Shown here: positions 26,616 through 29,631 of the stretch, piece after piece
Layout of the letters: each line of letters opens with the position of its first letter
How positions within the stretch are numbered: position 1 is the stretch's first letter
Source: Rikenellaceae bacterium UBA1749
Lineage (GTDB): Bacteria > Bacteroidota > Bacteroidia > Bacteroidales > Rikenellaceae
DNA: 29,631 nt
Reading direction: 5' to 3'
Assembly (NCBI GenBank): GCA_002315675.1
Contig: DCHP01000006.1
Location: 36,507-66,137, forward strand
Translations under genes and position numbers: made by a program
The notes under the pieces: model-generated
What the model saw: the letters and a program-made list of their open reading frames with translations, nothing else
Told to the model about the DNA's origin: nothing
Database searches by the model: none

Positions 26616-27305
26616 TTAGCCAATTGTTTTAGGGTCAATTTGCAAACTTGGACTCATAGTAGTAGAGATGTAAATACTCTTTACATAAGTTCCTTTTGCA
26701 GCTACTGGTTTCAACTTGATAATCATGTCAAGGAAAGCTTTAGCATTTTCAACAATCTGTTCAGGAGTAAATGCGATTTTACCAACTGAAGAGTGAACAA
26801 TACCTTGCTTGTCAACTTTGAAGTCAATCTTACCAGCCTTAACTTCTTTAACTGCACTTGCAACGTCCATAGTTACGGTACCAGTCTTTGGGTTTGGCAT
26901 AAGTCCACGTGGACCTAGGACACGACCAAGAGCACCGATTTTAGCCATAACCTGTGGTGTACAAATAATTACATCAATGTCTGTCCAACCAGCTTTGATC
27001 TTTTCGATATACTCGTCAAGACCTACATAATCAGCACCTGCTTCTTTTGCTGCATCTTCCTTATCTGGAGTACAAAGAACAAGAACTCTTACTTCTTTAC
27101 CTGTTCCGTTAGGAAGTGTAACAACGCCACGTACCATCTGGTTAGATTTTCTAGGATCAACACCAAGACGAACGTCAACGTCTACAGATGCATTAAACTT
27201 AGTTGAGGTGATCTCCTTCAAAAGTGCAGAAGCTTCACCAAGATTATACAGCTTGCCTGCTTCAATTTTAGCCAGCTGAGCTTTTCTGTTTTTAGTGAGT
27301 TTCAT
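26616..27305 (-). CDS. rplA: 50S ribosomal protein L1
   Basis: L1 forms the mobile stalk near the E site and in several bacteria represses its own operon by binding mRNA. The 229 residues show MKLTKNRKAQLAKIEAGKLYNLGEA, FNASVDVDVRLGVDPRKSNQMVRGVVTLPNGTGK, and the hallmark LGRVLGPRGLMPNPKTGTV. It starts 6 bases after rplK, the usual L11-L1 pair. Confidence 0.98.
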   Translation of the reverse strand: MKLTKNRKAQLAKIEAGKLYNLGEASALLKEITSTKFNASVDVDVRLGVDPRKSNQMVRGVVTLPNGTGKEVRVLVLCTPDKEDAAKEAGADYVGLDEYIEKIKAGWTDIDVIICTPQVMAKIGALGRVLGPRGLMPNPKTGTVTMDVASAVKEVKAGKIDFKVDKQGIVHSSVGKIAFTPEQIVENAKAFLDMIIKLKPVAAKGTYVKSIYISTTMSPSLQIDPKTIG

Positions 27306-27311
27306 TTCTGT

Positions 27312-27755
27312 TTACTTTTTAATAGGATTTTCGCCAGTGATTGTGATACCAAGAGAACGAGCTGTACCAGCTACCATACTCATTGCAGACTCAATTGTGA
27401 AACAATTAAGGTCAGGCATTTTGTTCTCAGCAATAGCTTTTACGTCGTCCCAAGTTATCTTGGCAACTTTCTTTCTGTTTGGTTCAGCAGACGCCTTCTG
27501 AATTTTAGCAGCCTCTTTAAGCTGAACAGCTACAGGAGGTTGTTTTACAATAAAATCGAAAGACTTGTCTGCATAGACAGTGATGATTACAGGTAGAGTC
27601 TTACCTGCAGATTCTTGTGTGCGAGCATTAAATTGCTTGCAGAAATCCATGATGTTGACACCCTTGGAACCCAAGGCTGGGCCAACTGGAGGTGCTGGAT
27701 TTGCGGCACCACCCTTGATCTGCAATTTAATAAACGCAGCAATTTCTTTTGCCAT
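27312..27755 (-). CDS. rplK: 50S ribosomal protein L11
   Basis: L11 binds the GTPase-associated centre of 23S rRNA and is needed for the stringent response through RelA. The 147 residues have the N-terminal IKLQIKGGAANPAPPVGPALGSKGVNIMDFCKQFN with the proline-rich region linked to thiostrepton sensitivity, and the C-terminal rRNA-binding domain ending in AGTARSLGITI. It lies 106 bases after nusG, a gap holding a GC-rich hairpin. Confidence 0.98.
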   Translation of the reverse strand: MAKEIAAFIKLQIKGGAANPAPPVGPALGSKGVNIMDFCKQFNARTQESAGKTLPVIITVYADKSFDFIVKQPPVAVQLKEAAKIQKASAEPNRKKVAKITWDDVKAIAENKMPDLNCFTIESAMSMVAGTARSLGITITGENPIKK

Positions 27756-27823
27756 TGTTTTCTCCGTGTTAGATTGGCGGGGTTGTCATGCTTGGAATCC
27801 TGTTTAATCGTAACCTAAAACAG

Positions 27824-27850
27824 AAAACCGGAGATTATATACCCCTCCGG
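27824..27850 (-). terminator. Hairpin with U-rich tail between nusG and rplK
   Basis: CCGGAG (27828-27833) pairs with CTCCGG (27845-27850) around an 11-base loop. On the minus strand the stem is followed by TTTTCTGTTTT, an intrinsic-terminator form although the stem is only 6 bp. It starts 11 bases after the nusG stop. Since rplK has no clear promoter of its own, partial termination or attenuation is more likely than full termination. Confidence 0.55.
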
Positions 27851-27861
27851 AAAATTAATAA

Positions 27862-28425
27862 TTATTCTTTTTCTACTTGCGTATAGTTCAACTCCATAGG
27901 AGTCTTACGACCGAATATCTTAACAGATACTGTCAGTTTCTTGCGAGCCTTATCGACTGATTCAATAGTCCCCACAAAGGAAGCAAAAGGACCATCTATG
28001 ACTTTTACTGCTTCACCTTCTGAATATTCAATTTCATCAGATTCAGGAGCTTCTGCCATTTCATCGAACTGTCCGAGAAGCCTATTCACCTCAGCTTCTC
28101 TTAAAGGTGTAGCCAACAATTGGTTCGAAGTTTTTTCATCATGAAGAAAACCTAGAACACCTGGAATATTTCTTAAAATAAACGGAATTTCACCATCGAA
28201 TATACACTGAACAAGCACATAACCAGGATAAGAGATTCTTTCCTTGATAACCTTCTTACCAGCCTTTACTGAATAATACTTTTCAACTGGTATAAGAACT
28301 TGTCCAATCTTGTCCTGTAATTTCAGACTTCTGATCTCGGCCTGAAGGTATTCCATAACCTTCTTTTCTTTTCCGCCGATAGCCTTCAGGACATACCACT
28401 GCATTATTTGAATGTCTTCAGCCAT
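27862..28425 (-). CDS. nusG: Transcription termination/antitermination factor NusG
   Basis: NusG binds the RNA polymerase clamp and links it to Rho or to ribosomal protein S10. The 187 residues have an N-terminal NGN domain (MQWYVLKAIGGKEKKVMEYL, YPGYVLVQ, IPGVLGFLHD) and a C-terminal KOW domain (GEAVKVIDGPFASFVGTIESVDKARKKLTVSVKIFGR). The ATG at 28425 adds MAEDIQI before the second Met (28404), which is also plausible. It follows secE by 19 bases, the conserved bacterial pair. Confidence 0.97.
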   Translation of the reverse strand: MAEDIQIMQWYVLKAIGGKEKKVMEYLQAEIRSLKLQDKIGQVLIPVEKYYSVKAGKKVIKERISYPGYVLVQCIFDGEIPFILRNIPGVLGFLHDEKTSNQLLATPLREAEVNRLLGQFDEMAEAPESDEIEYSEGEAVKVIDGPFASFVGTIESVDKARKKLTVSVKIFGRKTPMELNYTQVEKE

Positions 28426-28444
28426 TTTCCACTTACAAGACTAA

Positions 28445-28633
28445 TTAAAAGAGCTGAGCATAAATAGCTCTCATTATATTTTCAAAAGAAAGGTCCATTA
28501 GAAGAACAACAATTGCAATGATAGCTGATGCAACCATAACAACCAAAGCACTACTTCTTAAAGATGAAGGAGATGGCCATGTTACCTTCTGAACCAATTC
28601 AATATAAGCTTCTTTGAAATAATTACTTTTCAT
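28445..28633 (-). CDS. secE: Preprotein translocase subunit SecE
   Basis: The small clamp subunit of the SecYEG channel. Its 62 residues are of the single-span type: an amphipathic N-terminal helix (FKEAYIELVQKVTWPSPSSLRSS, with the conserved VTWPS turn) and one transmembrane helix (about 29-47, ALVVMVASAIIAIVVLLMD). It sits between tRNA-Trp and nusG on the same strand, as in most bacteria. Confidence 0.95.
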   Translation of the reverse strand: MKSNYFKEAYIELVQKVTWPSPSSLRSSALVVMVASAIIAIVVLLMDLSFENIMRAIYAQLF

Positions 28634-28650
28634 TTTACTTTTAATTTTAG

Positions 28651-28721
28651 CAGGGGCAGAGAGATTCGAACTCCCATCAACGGTTTTGGAGACCGCTATA
28701 CTGCCCTTATACGATGCCCCT
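28651..28721 (-). tRNA. tRNA-Trp (CCA)
   Basis: Read on the minus strand the cloverleaf closes: acceptor AGGGGCA with TGCCCCT, an anticodon stem-loop GCGGT-CTCCAAA-ACCGT with anticodon CCA (28687-28689), and a T arm GGGAG-TTCGAAT-CTCTC. The discriminator is G, and the 3' CCA is not encoded. It lies between tuf and secE without a consensus promoter, so it is probably cut from the tuf-secE transcript. Confidence 0.95.
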
Positions 28722-28727
28722 GTATAT

Positions 28728-28754
28728 TAAGGGAGGAAATCAATTCCTCCCTTA
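28728..28754 (-). terminator. Hairpin between tuf and tRNA-Trp
   Basis: A perfect 11-bp stem (TAAGGGAGGAA 28728-28738, TTCCTCCCTTA 28744-28754) with a 5-base loop follows the tuf stop by 13 bases and ends 6 bases before the tRNA 5' end. There is no T-run after it on the minus strand. It may protect the tuf 3' end or help tRNA processing, or end only part of the transcripts. Confidence 0.5.
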
Positions 28755-28767
28755 GACTATATTTAGA

Positions 28768-29631
28768 TTAGTCTAGAATCTTAGTAATCTGACCAGCACC
28801 TACTGTACGACCACCTTCACGGATTGCGAAACGAAGACCTTCGTTAAGAGCAACTGGGTAGATAAGTTCAACAGTAATTGTTACGTTATCACCTGGCATA
28901 ACCATTTCAACGCCATCAGGAAGAGTGATAACACCAGTTACGTCCAAAGTACGGATGTAGAACTGAGGCTGATATTTGTTACGGAATGGAGTGTGACGTC
29001 CACCTTCGTTTTTGCTAAGAACGTATACTTCAGCTGTGAAGTTCTTGTGAGGAGTTACTGAACCTGGTTTAGCAACAACCATACCACGTTTAACGTCTTT
29101 TTTGTCAATACCACGCATCAACAGACCTACGTTATCACCAGCTTCACCTTCATCAAGAAGTTTACGGAACATCTCAACACCTGTACAAGTAGAAGTAAGT
29201 TTTTCTTCTTCAAGACCGATGATTTCAACTGGATCACCTACGTGGATAATACCTGTTTCAATACGACCAGTAAGCACTGTACCACGACCTGTGATAGAGA
29301 AGATATCTTCAACTGGCATCAGGAATGGTTTATCCATATCACGTGGAGGAAGTGGAATGTATTCGTCAACAGCGTTCATAAGATCCATAACTTTATCTTC
29401 CCATGCTGGTTCACCATTAAGTGCACCTAGAGCAGATCCGCGGATAACTGGAGCGTTGTCACCATCAAAACCATTCTTTGATAGTTCATCACGAACTTCC
29501 ATTTCAACTAGTTCAAGCATCTCAGCGTCATCAACCATATCGCATTTGTTAAGGAAAACAACGATACGTGGAACGTTTACCTGACGAGCAAGAAGAATAT
29601 GTTCACGAGTCTGAGGCATAGGACCGTCAGT
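28768..29631 (-). CDS. tuf: Elongation factor Tu, C-terminal two thirds (cut by window end)
   Basis: EF-Tu brings aminoacyl-tRNA to the ribosome. The frame is open to the last base and continues outside the window; it reads in from TDGPMPQTREHILLARQ, the end of the switch II helix. NKCD of the GTPase (G4) and GSALGA (G5) are present, then domain 2 (FSITGRGTVLTGRIETGIIHVGD) and domain 3 (GGRHTPFRNKYQPQFYIRTLDVTG to GGRTVGAGQITKILD). The P-loop and about the first 110 residues are missing. A Met near the edge is internal and not the start. Confidence 0.98.
   Translation of the reverse strand, partial: TDGPMPQTREHILLARQVNVPRIVVFLNKCDMVDDAEMLELVEMEVRDELSKNGFDGDNAPVIRGSALGALNGEPAWEDKVMDLMNAVDEYIPLPPRDMDKPFLMPVEDIFSITGRGTVLTGRIETGIIHVGDPVEIIGLEEEKLTSTCTGVEMFRKLLDEGEAGDNVGLLMRGIDKKDVKRGMVVAKPGSVTPHKNFTAEVYVLSKNEGGRHTPFRNKYQPQFYIRTLDVTGVITLPDGVEMVMPGDNVTITVELIYPVALNEGLRFAIREGGRTVGAGQITKILD

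Noticed and set aside
29102..29584. 160-codon serine-rich frame opposite tuf
   Set aside because: It is the complement of highly conserved, codon-biased EF-Tu sequence. Long antisense frames are common there.
1..29631. CRISPR array, insertion sequence, prophage, integrase or toxin-antitoxin genes
   Set aside because: No direct-repeat arrays, terminal inverted repeats flanking a transposase, or recognisable mobile genes were found; the window is core chromosomal.

Overview
The window reads as a chromosomal core region of a Bacteroidota genome, most likely order Bacteroidales. The protein sequences look Bacteroidales-like, including an RpoB of 1270 residues. The EF-Tu / tRNA-Trp / SecE / NusG / L11 / L1 / L10 / L7-L12 / RpoB / RpoC block and the GH57 / glycosyltransferase / debranching-enzyme cluster are familiar from this group. 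Several intergenic regions carry the phylum's own promoter, TTTG about 19-21 bases before TAnnTTTG. Genus cannot be decided from the sequence alone. I see no mobile element, CRISPR array, phage gene or toxin-antitoxin pair; the interest lies in intergenic RNA and regulatory structure.

Layout. (1) 1-4193, plus strand: the 3' end of an RluA-family pseudouridine synthase, uvrB, folB overlapping uvrB by 20 bases, and an envelope-anchored HAD-type phosphatase. (2) 4202-4928: a terminator, the minus-strand efp gene, its promoter, and the ppdK terminator, whose U-tract supplies the -33 element of the efp promoter. (3) 4936-12112, minus strand: one apparent operon transcribed debranching enzyme, glycosyltransferase, GH57 amylase, pyruvate phosphate dikinase, with gaps of 4-9 bases and a clear promoter at 12155-12187. 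It joins storage-polysaccharide turnover to the pyruvate/PEP node. (4) 12355-15727, minus strand: mltG, recR and a Uup-like ABC-F ATPase, tightly packed. (5) 15833-16903, minus strand: a putative lipoprotein of the phospholipase D superfamily. (6) 17065-17161, plus strand: the small bacterial SRP RNA with a consensus promoter, convergent with rpoC. (7) 17270-29631, minus strand: the transcription/translation super-cluster, tuf (cut by the window end), tRNA-Trp, secE, nusG, rplK, rplA, rplJ, rplL, rpoB, rpoC.

The most notable unexplained segment is the 324-base gap between rplL and rpoB. It holds a hairpin after rplL, a candidate promoter, and a leader of about 220-230 bases. The leader has several inverted repeats, an 11-codon reading frame that starts and stops inside one stem, and a 10-bp stem followed by a short U-run just before rpoB. 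It looks like a cis-regulatory leader or attenuator uncoupling RNA polymerase from ribosomal protein synthesis. Function is inferred from structure only.
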